Positions 1 to 7,150 of a stretch of DNA of 64,000 bases are shown one piece after another (the stretch's first letter is position 1; each line of letters begins with the position of its first letter). The position numbers were made by a program, and so were the translations under genes. The stretch comes from Akkermansia muciniphila. Its GTDB lineage: Bacteria; Verrucomicrobiota; Verrucomicrobiia; Verrucomicrobiales; DEV007. The notes under the pieces are model-generated. The model was not told the origin of the DNA and searched no databases. It saw only the letters and a list, made by a program, of their open reading frames with translations. The stretch is taken from positions 30,323 through 94,322 of the forward strand of contig CAMCXS010000011.1 in NCBI GenBank assembly GCA_945883495.1, written 5' to 3'.

Positions 1-2
1 AA

Positions 3-272
3 AAGGACTGGCCGATCGAGCCCGCCGGAGCGTTTCACAACGGCCCCTCGTTCCAAACCTTCTTCGAACTCCGCGACCACATCGCCGCTCAGCCGGAAGC
101 CTTTGCCCGAGGATTCAGCGAGGCGCTGATCGAGTACGCGCTGGGGCGGCCGTTTGGCTTTACCGATGAGTCGCTCGCGGAAGCCATGGTGGCCAAAGCG
201 AAGGCCAAGGATTTTGGGCTGCGCGAGCTGATCGTCGAGTTGGTCACTAGTGAAGCGTTTGGCCGGAAGTGA
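3..272 (+). CDS. C-terminal end of a DUF1585-type (planctomycete cytochrome c family) protein, 5' truncated by window edge
   Basis: The open frame enters from the left edge and ends at TGA 270-272, giving about 89 residues. The pattern AFARGFSEALIEYALGRP followed by a stretch ending LVTSEAFGRK matches the C-terminal DUF1585 module of the large DUF1592/DUF1588/DUF1585 proteins with a cytochrome-c-like N-terminus. These are abundant in Planctomycetota and Verrucomicrobiota and usually secreted; their function is not established. The N-terminal domains lie outside the window, so only the family can be named. It marks the left border of the accessory island. Confidence 0.75.
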   Translation, partial: KDWPIEPAGAFHNGPSFQTFFELRDHIAAQPEAFARGFSEALIEYALGRPFGFTDESLAEAMVAKAKAKDFGLRELIVELVTSEAFGRK

Positions 273-474
273 TTTTTTGGGGGGCTCGCGAGTGCCGACG
301 TTACCGGGAATCCCGGAAAGGCAGCCTTCTGTCCGACGCAATCCTCCAGGCCAACGGGCCTTAACGTGTACGGAAAACTTATCGGTAAGAGGCAGGACGA
401 GTCCCCGCACTCCTCACCAATTTGTCACTTGTCCTGATCCGGTTTCCTCGTCAGGGTAAGGCGTCCGCCTTGCC

Positions 475-3282
475 ATGCACGACGTCTTCCTCAGCTACAA
501 CAGCGCCGACCGGGCCGCCGCTCGGCTCATCCTGGCGGCTTTGGAGGCGCAGGGCCTGGAGGTGTTCCTTGATGAACGGGAACTCGCCGCCGGGCAGAAC
601 TTCATCCCGCGCCTGGAAGCCGCCCTCCTGGCCTGCCAATCCGTGGCCATTCTCATGGGGCCGCGTGGATTGGGCAAATGGCAGCAGATCGAAAAAGACT
701 TCGCGCTCGACCGCAAAGCCCGGGAACCGTCCCTGCCGGTCGTGCCTGTTCTGCTCCCCGGGGATGTCGATCCGCCCACCGGGTTTCTTTCCCTGAACAC
801 CTGGATCGATCTCCGGGGCGGGGTGGAAAACGCTGACGGGATCGCCCGGCTCAGCGCGGCCTTGCGCAACCAGCCGCCTCCGGGCGCGGCGTTCAATCCG
901 CGCAACGATGTCTGTCCCTACCGCGGCCTCTTGCCGTTCCGGGAGGAGGACCGGGAGTTTTACTTCGGCCGGGAACCCGACGTGGCCGCTTTGGTGAAAT
1001 TGGTGAGGGAAGACCGGCATGCCGTGGTCCCGGTGATTGGCAGTTCCGGGAGCGGGAAATCGTCCTTGGTCTATGCCGGATTGATCCCGGAGTTGCGCAA
1101 CCCCGCGCATCAGGCGGATCGCACGCCGTGGGAGATTCTCACCTTGCGCCCGCTCACGGATCCATTGGTCAGCCTCATGGAAGCGGTATCCCCTCCGCCG
1201 GAGGATCTCGACCGCGCGGTGCGCATCGCCCGGCTCAACGAATCCGTCGAGGTCCTCCGCGCCGGCAAGGTCCGCCTTTCCCAACTGATCGAAGACGTCC
1301 TCAAACGCAGCGGCGGTTGCCAGAGGCTCCTCCTCTTCGTGGATCAATGGGAAGAACTCTACAGCCAGATCCCGCGCGATGTCCCGGAAGCGGAGCGGAA
1401 AAAGGCCGAGGCGGATCGCATCCTCTTCATCGATGCCCTGCTCGAAGCCACGAAGCACTCCGCCTGCACCCTGGTCTTCACCGTCCGGGCAGACTTTTAC
1501 GATCCGCTCCTGGGTTGGGACAACCGGCTCAAGCACGGCAAACTCCAGGAGCACCTCAACCGCGCCGGGCTCAGCCTGGGCCCGATGCACCGGGAAGCGC
1601 TCGAAGCCGCCATCGTCAAACCGGCCGAAAAGGCGGGCTACCGTTTTGCCGAAGGCCTGGTCAAAGTGATTCTCGATGAAGTGGGCCTTCAGCCGGGCCA
1701 GCTCCCGCTCCTGGAATTCTTCCTCCGGGAGCTTTGGCTGCGCCGGGATGGGGACGAGTTCACTTTCAAGGGCTACCAAGACAGCGGCGGCGTTTCCGGA
1801 GCCATCGCCCGCCGTGCGGACGACGAGTTCGCCAAGCTCCTCCGGACCGGGGACAAGAAACTGGAAGAAGCGGCCCGCCGCGTCTTCGTCAGCCTGGTGA
1901 CGCCGGGGGAAGGCCGGGAAGACACCCGCGCGGTGATCTCCCTTCCGGAGAGCGGCCCGGAACGGCGGGTCGTGGAATTCTTCAGCGCCCACGACGTCCG
2001 CCTCCTCGTGGCCGGAGAAGGCAAAGTGGAAGTCAGCCACGAAGCGCTGATCCGCCAGTGGGCGCGCTTGCAGAAGGATTGGCTGGCAAAGAACCGGGAT
2101 TTCCTCCGGGTGCGGGACCGGATCCGGGCGGGGCGGGATATCTGGGATCCGCCCTTGGCGGAGAGAGGAGAGGTTGAGAGCGCGAGGAAGGAGAAGGGGA
2201 GCGGGAAGAAGAAAGAGAAGCGCCGGTCGCCGGAACGGCTCATCCAGCGAGGCTTGGCGCTGCAAGAAGCCAAGGCGCTGCTGAAGCATCATGGGGACGT
2301 GATCATCGATGACATCTGGGAGTACATCCGGCTGTCGTTGCGCCGGGATTTTTGGCGGCGGGTGCGGGACGGGGTGTTTTTGACGGTGGTGGCGGGGATT
2401 GCGATGGTGGTGGGGTTTGTCGGACTCCTCGTGTTTATCGCGGGTTACGCAATGTTCACCGGCGAGGAAGACGCGTTGGAACGCTATCACCAAGAGGTTT
2501 ACGAACGGGAAGTCGCGCCTCTGGAAGTTCCTAGTCGTACGGCGTCACCGCAGAGCTCCGTAACGCCATTGCGCCCACACACCAACCGGATTGGCATGGA
2601 AATGATCTGGTGTCCGCCAGGTTCGTTTCAAATGGGGAGTGCGGGAGAAGAGCCCGGTCGATCCTCTGATGAACGGTTGCATCACGTGACCTTGAGCCAC
2701 GGATTCTTCCTGGCCAAGACGGAGGTGACTCAAGGGCAGTGGCTGCAACTCATGAAAACCAACCCAAGCCTGTTTCACTGGGATGGGCGGTTGCCGGTCG
2801 ACAGGGTTAGTTGGAATGGAGCGTCCGTCTTTTGCCGGACTTTGACCGAGCTGGAACGGGAAACAGGAACGCTCCCCGAAGATTGGGTGTACTCGCTGCC
2901 CACCGAAGCGCAGTGGGAATACGCTTGCCGCGCGGGGATCTCAGCGCCCTTTTCCGGACCGGCGCTTCCAGAACTGGGGTGGTACATCGGAAACGCTTGG
3001 TTTCACACCCATCCTGTCGGCTTGAAGCAGCCGAACCGGTGGGGCTTTCACGACATGCACGGGAACGTCTACGAATGGTGCCAGGATTGGGACGGTGACT
3101 ACGAAAACGGTGATGCAGTCGATCCTAGTGGGGTTCGGGCGTTCTCGGATCGGGTGTCCCGGGGCGGCAGCTGGGGTATCAACGCCGGGTGCTGCCGGTC
3201 CGCGTACCGATTTAGGGGGATGCCGGAGAGCCGGGACTTCAACCTGGGTTTTCGCCCAGTCCTCACCCTGGCCAGCAAGTAG
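475..3282 (+). CDS. TIR-nSTAND1 NTPase-transmembrane-FGE domain receptor-like protein
   Basis: This 935-residue protein has four parts. Residues 1-100 are a TIR domain (DVFLSYNSADR) with W69 and E73 in the W-x3-E position of the putative NAD-cleaving glutamate. Residues 148-560 form a STAND-type NTPase (CPYRGLLPF start, Walker A GSSGSGKS 189-196, Walker B LLLFVDQWEE about 285-294, TVRADF about 336-341), matching the nSTAND1 class. Residues 634-660 form one membrane segment with Arg-rich residues before it, which by the positive-inside rule places the N-terminus in the cytoplasm. Residues 705-930 are an FGE-sulfatase domain, predicted to lie outside. The catalytic FGE cysteines are replaced (Ala and Ser by hand alignment), so a binding rather than an enzymatic role is inferred. 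STAND and TIR architectures are known in phage defence; defence activity here is inference. ATG 475 is the first start and the TIR begins at once. Confidence 0.85.
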   Translation: MHDVFLSYNSADRAAARLILAALEAQGLEVFLDERELAAGQNFIPRLEAALLACQSVAILMGPRGLGKWQQIEKDFALDRKAREPSLPVVPVLLPGDVDPPTGFLSLNTWIDLRGGVENADGIARLSAALRNQPPPGAAFNPRNDVCPYRGLLPFREEDREFYFGREPDVAALVKLVREDRHAVVPVIGSSGSGKSSLVYAGLIPELRNPAHQADRTPWEILTLRPLTDPLVSLMEAVSPPPEDLDRAVRIARLNESVEVLRAGKVRLSQLIEDVLKRSGGCQRLLLFVDQWEELYSQIPRDVPEAERKKAEADRILFIDALLEATKHSACTLVFTVRADFYDPLLGWDNRLKHGKLQEHLNRAGLSLGPMHREALEAAIVKPAEKAGYRFAEGLVKVILDEVGLQPGQLPLLEFFLRELWLRRDGDEFTFKGYQDSGGVSGAIARRADDEFAKLLRTGDKKLEEAARRVFVSLVTPGEGREDTRAVISLPESGPERRVVEFFSAHDVRLLVAGEGKVEVSHEALIRQWARLQKDWLAKNRDFLRVRDRIRAGRDIWDPPLAERGEVESARKEKGSGKKKEKRRSPERLIQRGLALQEAKALLKHHGDVIIDDIWEYIRLSLRRDFWRRVRDGVFLTVVAGIAMVVGFVGLLVFIAGYAMFTGEEDALERYHQEVYEREVAPLEVPSRTASPQSSVTPLRPHTNRIGMEMIWCPPGSFQMGSAGEEPGRSSDERLHHVTLSHGFFLAKTEVTQGQWLQLMKTNPSLFHWDGRLPVDRVSWNGASVFCRTLTELERETGTLPEDWVYSLPTEAQWEYACRAGISAPFSGPALPELGWYIGNAWFHTHPVGLKQPNRWGFHDMHGNVYEWCQDWDGDYENGDAVDPSGVRAFSDRVSRGGSWGINAGCCRSAYRFRGMPESRDFNLGFRPVLTLASK
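3159..3257 (+). other. Variable-region-like 3' end of the FGE domain, copy A
   Basis: These bases encode the end of the C-type-lectin core, GGSWGINAGCCRSAYR through NLGFRPV. Compared codon by codon with copy B at 5477-5580, scaffold codons (GGS W, A, C R S, R, P, GFR) are kept. Interposed codons differ at two or three bases (TGC/GAC, TAC/ATC, TTC/AAC, GGG/AAC). Diversity-generating retroelements change AAC-type codons at just these positions. Some changes are at third bases and do not fit adenine-specific change alone, so drift also contributes. Confidence 0.4.
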
Positions 3283-3341
3283 CGGAGGGCGACTCGCCGG
3301 AGCCTGATCCGAGGGCGGTAGCCCGTCCCGGAGGGCGGATT
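3283..3341 (+). repeat. Conserved 3' tail after the FGE stop codon, copy A
   Basis: The ~60 bases after the stop at 3282 match the bases after the second FGE gene (5601-5660) with about three differences by eye. The coding sequence just before is only about three quarters identical. Non-coding DNA is therefore better kept than the coding end. This suggests recent conversion, or a site recognised in DNA or RNA. The palindromic element follows at once in both places. Confidence 0.7.
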
Positions 3342-3462
3342 CTTCGGACTGCGGTGACTTGTCACCGCCTTCAGAACCGAAGCTTGCTGAGGTTCAATCA
3401 CGACGATGACTCCTCAGCAAGCTTCGTCGGGAAAGGCGGTGACAAGTCCCCGCAGTCCGAAG
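3342..3462. repeat. Palindromic element, copy 1 (inverted orientation)
   Basis: A ~120-bp inverted repeat. The outer arms run from TTCGGACTGCGG to CCGCAGTCCGAA and continue through GTCACCGCC/GGCGGTGAC. The inner arms are CCGAAGCTTGCTGAGG and CCTCAGCAAGCTTCG around a ~19-base centre. The inner, non-palindromic part is the reverse complement of copies 2 and 3, so this copy lies in the opposite orientation. There is no coding capacity. It could be a MITE-like or REP-like mobile element and could fold into a long hairpin downstream of the TIR-STAND gene. Confidence 0.85.
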
Positions 3463-3624
3463 GATGCCAGCCATCGGCGGGTTCGCTTTCAGCCCGCGGT
3501 TCGCCCAGACCATTGTGAGCGCATGGTGACGGCGAAAGCCAACGAGAAGGAGATCGACCAGTTCGTCAGGTGGCTCCCACGAACCTGGTCGTTAGGGTAA
3601 GTCTTTGGACAGGTCGCCATCAGG

Positions 3625-3861
3625 CTACAGCCGGTCATGCGCTTCCGGCTCCACATCGGGCACTTTGGCCAAGACTCGTTCAAACTTCTCCCGGCTCCCG
3701 CGCGCGGCGCGCTTTTGGATGTAGGTGTCCGCATCCAGCACCGCGACCTTTTCCGCCAACGCCGTCGCGATGAATTGGTCCAGCGTCACTCCGTCTGCCT
3801 GGGCCAGCGACTCCGCGCGAAGGCGGAGGGATTCGGGGATGTTCACATTCATGAGGCTCAT
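3625..3861 (-). CDS. Small antitoxin-like protein downstream of a PIN toxin
   Basis: A 78-residue protein starting MSLMNVNIPESLRLRAESLA. The N-terminal strand followed by helices (ALAEKVAVLDADTY) resembles the ribbon-helix-helix/HicB-like antitoxins paired with COG1569 PIN toxins. Its ATG overlaps the toxin TGA (ATGA, 3858-3861), so the order is toxin first and the pair is translationally coupled. By family analogy it would neutralise the PIN ribonuclease and repress its promoter. A start at 3852 (MNVNIPE) is also possible. Confidence 0.7.
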   Translation of the reverse strand: MSLMNVNIPESLRLRAESLAQADGVTLDQFIATALAEKVAVLDADTYIQKRAARGSREKFERVLAKVPDVEPEAHDRL

Positions 3862-4274
3862 CTCGGGAAGAGGATACGCAGAAACTCTGCCGGTGTCACC
3901 GCGCGAATTCCCAAGTCGTTCACTCCGGGAAAGTGGCGGACGTTGTGGGTCACGATGAATGGCGCTCCACCCGCTAGGGCGAGTTCCAGGACCAAATCGT
4001 CCTGGGGGTCCGGCAGATGAGGCCGCCAAAGAAAGTGGATGTGGCACTCGATGCACTCGGAAAGGAAGTAATCCAGGAAGTCATCAATGTCCTCCGTCGT
4101 GAATCCCGGCAGTAGGCCCGGCCGGCGCAGGACGGCTTCATATTCCAGGCAAAGTGGCGGCGAGATGACCGGCTCAATCTGGGTCGAGCCGAACGCCTGC
4201 ATCAGCCGGAAGGATGCCCCACGCCGGGAACGCAGCGAAGACACCAGGACGTTCGTATCGATGACAACGCGCAC
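3858..4274 (-). CDS. PIN-domain toxin (COG1569-like)
   Basis: The conserved N-terminus VRVVIDTNVLVSS defines a GTG start at 4274; the frame stays open to 4331 but the extra residues are not family-like. The protein has 138 residues. PIN acidic residues are visible: D in VIDTNV, E in CLEYEAVL, and the later DPQDD.VLELA and THNVRHF segments. The length is typical of the COG1569 (TIGR00305) family. It is presumed to cleave RNA until bound by the downstream antitoxin. A degenerate palindromic core lies just upstream at 4287-4336. Confidence 0.8.
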   Translation of the reverse strand: MRVVIDTNVLVSSLRSRRGASFRLMQAFGSTQIEPVISPPLCLEYEAVLRRPGLLPGFTTEDIDDFLDYFLSECIECHIHFLWRPHLPDPQDDLVLELALAGGAPFIVTHNVRHFPGVNDLGIRAVTPAEFLRILFPR

Positions 4275-4286
4275 GAGAGGGCATAA

Positions 4287-4336
4287 CCGAAGTTCGCTGA
4301 GGTGCAACGATGGATTCACTCGCCTCAGCAAACTCG
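4287..4336. repeat. Degenerate core of the palindromic element, upstream of the PIN toxin
   Basis: The bases CCGAAGTTCGCTGAGG ... CCTCAGCAAACTCG match the inner arms of the palindromic element (CCGAAGCTTGCTGAGG ... CCTCAGCAAGCTTCG) with a few changes. The centre is about the same size. The outer arms are missing. It sits 13 bases upstream of the toxin GTG, where promoter or operator sequence is expected. Confidence 0.5.
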
Positions 4337-4431
4337 TATGAGCTGGAAGCCGCGTCCGAAGGTCCCGCCGGGCTAGTTCTCCTTCCGGAGAGATTTGCTG
4401 GCAATGGACTCCGTGCTATCGATGCGCCTTG

Positions 4432-5600
4432 ATGTCAGGCATCTTCGTCAGTCACTCCAGCAAGAACCGGGACTTCGTGGTGGGCGCCATTCTCCCAATG
4501 CTCAAGGCGGAGGGCTGGAATCCATGGTATTCCGACGAGCGGATCACAGCGGCCGATCAATGGCGGCGCGAGATCAAGGACGGGCTGGAGCGCTGTCCCT
4601 GGTTCTTGGTGGTGCTCTCCCCGGAGGCCGTGGCTTCGGAATGGGTCGAAGTCGAAGTGGACTGGGCCATGGAACACCGCCGGGGGCGGATCATCCCGTT
4701 GATCTACTGGGAGTGCCGGGTGGATGACCTCCATCTCTTCCTGCGCAAGCTCCAGCACATCCGCTTCACGGAAAACACCGCAGCCGATCGCGCACGGGTG
4801 GCGGCGGAGTTGCGCCGGGTGATGGGCGCGAGTTCGCCAGCCGCTCCGGCTACATCCAAAGTTCCCAAGACCATTCCGCTCATCCAGGAAGTGAGTTCCC
4901 CGGCCGAGTCCAATTTCACCAATCGCCACGGCCTGGAAATGATCTGGTGTCCGCCGGGGAAGTTCCTCATGGGCAGCCCGGAGTCGGAGCCGGGTCGCTC
5001 TTCCGATGAAACCCAGCACGAGGTGACGCTGACGCGGGGCTTTTGGATCAGCCGGTTTCCGGTGACTCAGGAACAGTGGAAGAAGCTGATGAGGACGAAT
5101 CCGAGCCACTTCACGAAATCCGGACGGAAGGCGCCGGTGGAAGCCGTCAGTTGGGACGATGCGATGGCGTTTTGCGCCAGGCTCGGTCCGGAACCGGATG
5201 GGCGGGGCTACACTCTGCCGACGGAAGCGCAATGGGAATACGCATGCCGGGCGGGCACCAAGGGACGATATGCGCACACGAGTTTGGGCAAGATGGGCTG
5301 GTACCTTTTAAACAGTTGGTTCAAGTCCCATCCGGTGGGTGAAAAGCAAGGCAATCCTTGGGGGTTTATGACATGCATGGGAATGTCTGGGAATGGTGCC
5401 TGGATTGGTATGGACCGTATCGCTCCGCGCCGGTCACGGATCCTACGGGTCCCCCGCAGGCCTCGAATCGGGTGATCCGGGGCGGCAGCTGGAGCAGCAA
5501 CGCCGGGGACTGCCGGTCCGCCATCCGCCTCAGAAACACGCCGGAGGCCCGCAACAACAACCTGGGGTTCCGCCCAGTCCTTAACCTAGCCAGCCAGTAG
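4432..5600 (+). pseudogene. TIR-FGE domain protein, frameshifted near 5360
   Basis: The reading starts at ATG 4432 with a TIR domain (GIFVSHSSKNRDF; W71 and E75 in the W-x3-E position, residues 1-115). A linker follows, then an FGE-sulfatase domain from about residue 160 (NRHGLEMIWCPPGKFLMGS). At the G run 5360-5364 the frame breaks: the first frame ends at 5475 in non-homologous residues. The homologous sequence YDMHGNVWEWCLDWYG continues from 5366 in the next frame to the stop at 5598-5600. One inserted base would restore a protein of about 389 residues. This may be true decay, a slippage-prone G tract acting as a switch, or a sequence error. Without a membrane segment it would be a soluble relative of the 475-3282 protein. 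Confidence 0.8.
5477..5580 (+). other. Variable-region-like 3' end of the FGE domain, copy B
   Basis: It encodes GGSWSSNAGDCRSAIR through NNNLGFRPV and is rich in AAC and AGC codons (RNTPEARNNNLGFR). Runs of asparagine codons between fixed scaffold residues are what the template of a diversity-generating retroelement looks like, because adenines are the mutable bases. It pairs with copies A and C. No template repeat or reverse transcriptase was found in this window. Confidence 0.4.
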
Positions 5601-5660
5601 CGGACGGCGACTCGCCGGAGCCTGATCGGAGGGCGGTAGCCCGTCCCGGAGGGCGGCTTC
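5601..5660 (+). repeat. Conserved 3' tail after the FGE stop codon, copy B
   Basis: Nearly identical to 3283-3341 (about three differences). It contains CTCGCCGGAGCCTGATC and GGGCGGTAGCCC. As in copy A it joins the stop codon of an FGE gene to a palindromic element. Confidence 0.7.
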
Positions 5661-5662
5661 TT

Positions 5663-5776
5663 CGGACTGCGGGGACTTGTCACCGCCTTTCCCGACGAAG
5701 CTTGCTGAGGAGTCATCATCGTGATTGAACCTCAGCAAGCTTCGGTTCTGAAGGCGGTGACGAGTCCCCTCAGTCC
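5663..5776. repeat. Palindromic element, copy 2
   Basis: Same structure as copy 1, but the inner asymmetric part (TCCCGACGAAGCTTGC ... CTTCGGTTCTG) is in the reverse orientation. The right outer arm has a few changes (GACGAGTCCCCTCAGTCC). The flank CATGCCGAAAG is shared with copy 3, so a little flanking DNA travels with it or was duplicated. Confidence 0.85.
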
Positions 5777-5852
5777 ATGCCGAAAGGCCCGCCTCTTGGC
5801 CCCAGTGTGTTGGAAGTTGAGAACTGCGGACGGACCTCGTAAGGTGAAATCC

Positions 5853-6176
5853 GTGATCGAGACCGCCGAGCGTTATCCGCACCTGATCTTTCGTGCCGAG
5901 GACGGCTTTCCCGTGATTGAGAGGGCCGGGTTTAAGGCGATTCATTTGATCGCCAATCATGTCGCCCATGGCTGGAGCGCGGAGGAATTGGTGGTGAACT
6001 CTCCCCAGTTGACGCTTGGGGAGGTGTATTCGGTCCTGGCCTGGTTTGCGGATCACCGGGACGCCGTGACGGCGGTGTTGGAGAAAAGCGCAGCCGGAGC
6101 ACGGGCTTTGTCGCTGGAAGCCAGGCATCAACAGCTGGCTGTCCGTTTGCGCGAGAGCGGAGGGGCCGGGGCGTAG
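5853..6176 (+). CDS. DUF433-family protein (antitoxin-like)
   Basis: About 107 residues from the GTG at 5853, which has AAGGTG just upstream; GTG 5844 is the alternative. The pattern YPHLIFRAEDGFPVIERAG followed by HGWSAEELVVNSPQLTLGEVYSVLAWFADH is the DUF433 helix-turn-helix core. DUF433 proteins are commonly antitoxins paired with DUF5615 PIN-like toxins. No such toxin follows; the next gene is an AbrB-like antitoxin. It may therefore be an orphan antitoxin. It starts ~80 bases after palindromic copy 2. Confidence 0.75.
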   Translation: MIETAERYPHLIFRAEDGFPVIERAGFKAIHLIANHVAHGWSAEELVVNSPQLTLGEVYSVLAWFADHRDAVTAVLEKSAAGARALSLEARHQQLAVRLRESGGAGA

Positions 6177-6214
6177 AGAGTCCAGCCGCACCCTCAAACG
6201 CGTAGGCTGCATCA

Positions 6215-6478
6215 ATGATCACCACGCTTTCCGCCGATGGATCGTTGAGGTTCCCGGACGCCCTTCGCGACGCCGATGAGTTGAAGCCCGGACAAGCGTG
6301 CGAAATCGAACGGATCGGGCGGGGAGACTATCGGGTGAGGGTCACCGAATTCGAAGACTCCCCTGCAAAGCCGCGATTGATCGATGTCCTCCGGAGCTGT
6401 CCGGTGAAAGACTGGTGGACGGAGCCTGACCGGAGCGAGCGCACTTCACTGGAACCTTCCCGGTTCTTTGAGGAATGA
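6215..6478 (+). CDS. AbrB/MazE-like antitoxin
   Basis: An 87-residue protein. The N-terminus MITTLSADGSLRFPDALRDA and the ..LKPGQACEIERIG.GDYRV segment have the swapped-hairpin AbrB pattern of VapB/MazE antitoxins. The C-terminal tail (KDWWTEPDR, SRFFEE) is the usual toxin-wrapping part. Its partner toxin is present only as a 3' remnant starting a few bases downstream, so the antitoxin is functionally orphaned. Confidence 0.75.
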   Translation: MITTLSADGSLRFPDALRDADELKPGQACEIERIGRGDYRVRVTEFEDSPAKPRLIDVLRSCPVKDWWTEPDRSERTSLEPSRFFEE

Positions 6479-6484
6479 AGCGAG

Positions 6485-6637
6485 GACACGATGATCGCCG
6501 CGTCCGCCCAGCTCCATGGACTCACCGTGGCCACGCGAAATGTGAAGAACTTTGTGCGGTGCGGCGTGACGCCCGGAGCGGCCGTGTCTTCGGACTGCGG
6601 GGACTCGTCACCGCCTTTCCCCGACGAAGCTTGCTGA
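6485..6637 (+). pseudogene. Remnant of a VapC-type PIN toxin, N-terminus deleted and 3' end replaced
   Basis: Read in the same phase as the antitoxin, the bases after its stop encode DTMIAASAQLHGLTVATRNV and KNF..CGVTPG. This is the C-terminal signature of VapC (D.MIAA.A..HGL..VTRN..DF). About 100 N-terminal residues are missing. The frame then runs into palindromic copy 3 and stops at TGA 6635-6637 inside it. No start codon or catalytic N-terminal Asp remains. Confidence 0.75.
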
Positions 6638-6748
6638 GGAGTCATCCTCGTGATTGAACCTCAGCAAGCTTCGGTTCTGAAGGCGGTGACAAGTCCCCGC
6701 AGTCCGAGCTTCGTCGGGAAAGGCGGTGACAAGTCCCCGCAGTCCATG
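6591..6748. repeat. Palindromic element, copy 3, plus partial duplicate of its right half
   Basis: The full palindrome spans 6591-6706, in the same orientation as copy 2. It is followed at once by a second right arm (6707-6748: AGCTTCGTCGGGAAAGGCGG, then TGACAAGTCCCCGCAGTCC). This second arm has the inner sequence of the inverted form. The compound structure could come from a head-to-head insertion followed by deletion, or from slippage in a hairpin. The element lies in the end of the broken vapC gene. Confidence 0.8.
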
Positions 6749-6848
6749 CCGAAAGACGCGCCTCGGGACTCCGGTCTTGAGAACCGTTAAGCTGCTTAAT
6801 AGTTGCACGTCCCATGGGAATTTCAGACCCCGGAGATGGCCGGTCGCC

Positions 6849-7092
6849 TCAACCTTTCTGGAAGAGGTCACTGAGGCGGACGGACAACTGTGGCAGTGCA
6901 ACTGATGTCACGGCCGCTTCGCTGGTCAGGATCTCGTGATGTTGGTACTCGCCGCTCTCCGGCAGAGGCGAGGTGAAGCGCTCGATCCGGAGACGGTCAC
7001 CGTCCACGATCCAATACTCGGCCACGTTCGCGCTGGCGTAGAGCGCCGCTTTCCGATGGTCTCGGGCTGACGTGGAAACGGAAACTTCAATT
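6849..7092 (-). pseudogene. Remnant of a Uma2-family (DUF820) endonuclease-like gene
   Basis: Read on the minus strand, the frame from about 7092 to the stop at 6849-6851 encodes EVSVSTSARDHRKAALYA, then ANVAEYWIVDGDRLRIERF and a tail ending DLFQKG. This is the C-terminal half of a Uma2/DUF820 protein (AEYWIVD is the hallmark). An in-frame TGA and loss of homology upstream mean about 100 N-terminal residues are gone. The 42-bp array begins about 60 bases beyond. Confidence 0.7.
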
Positions 7093-7150
7093 CATGCGCA
7101 GTCCGGTCTCATCCACCCCAATCCGCTCCCAAATCTGGGGGAATCGTCCA

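Noticed and set aside
451..2493. Long open frame (680 codons) on the minus strand across the TIR-STAND gene
   Set aside because: It mirrors the codon pattern of the plus-strand gene in GC-rich DNA, is rich in Arg/Pro/Glu without any fold, and crosses the whole conserved TIR-STAND coding region.
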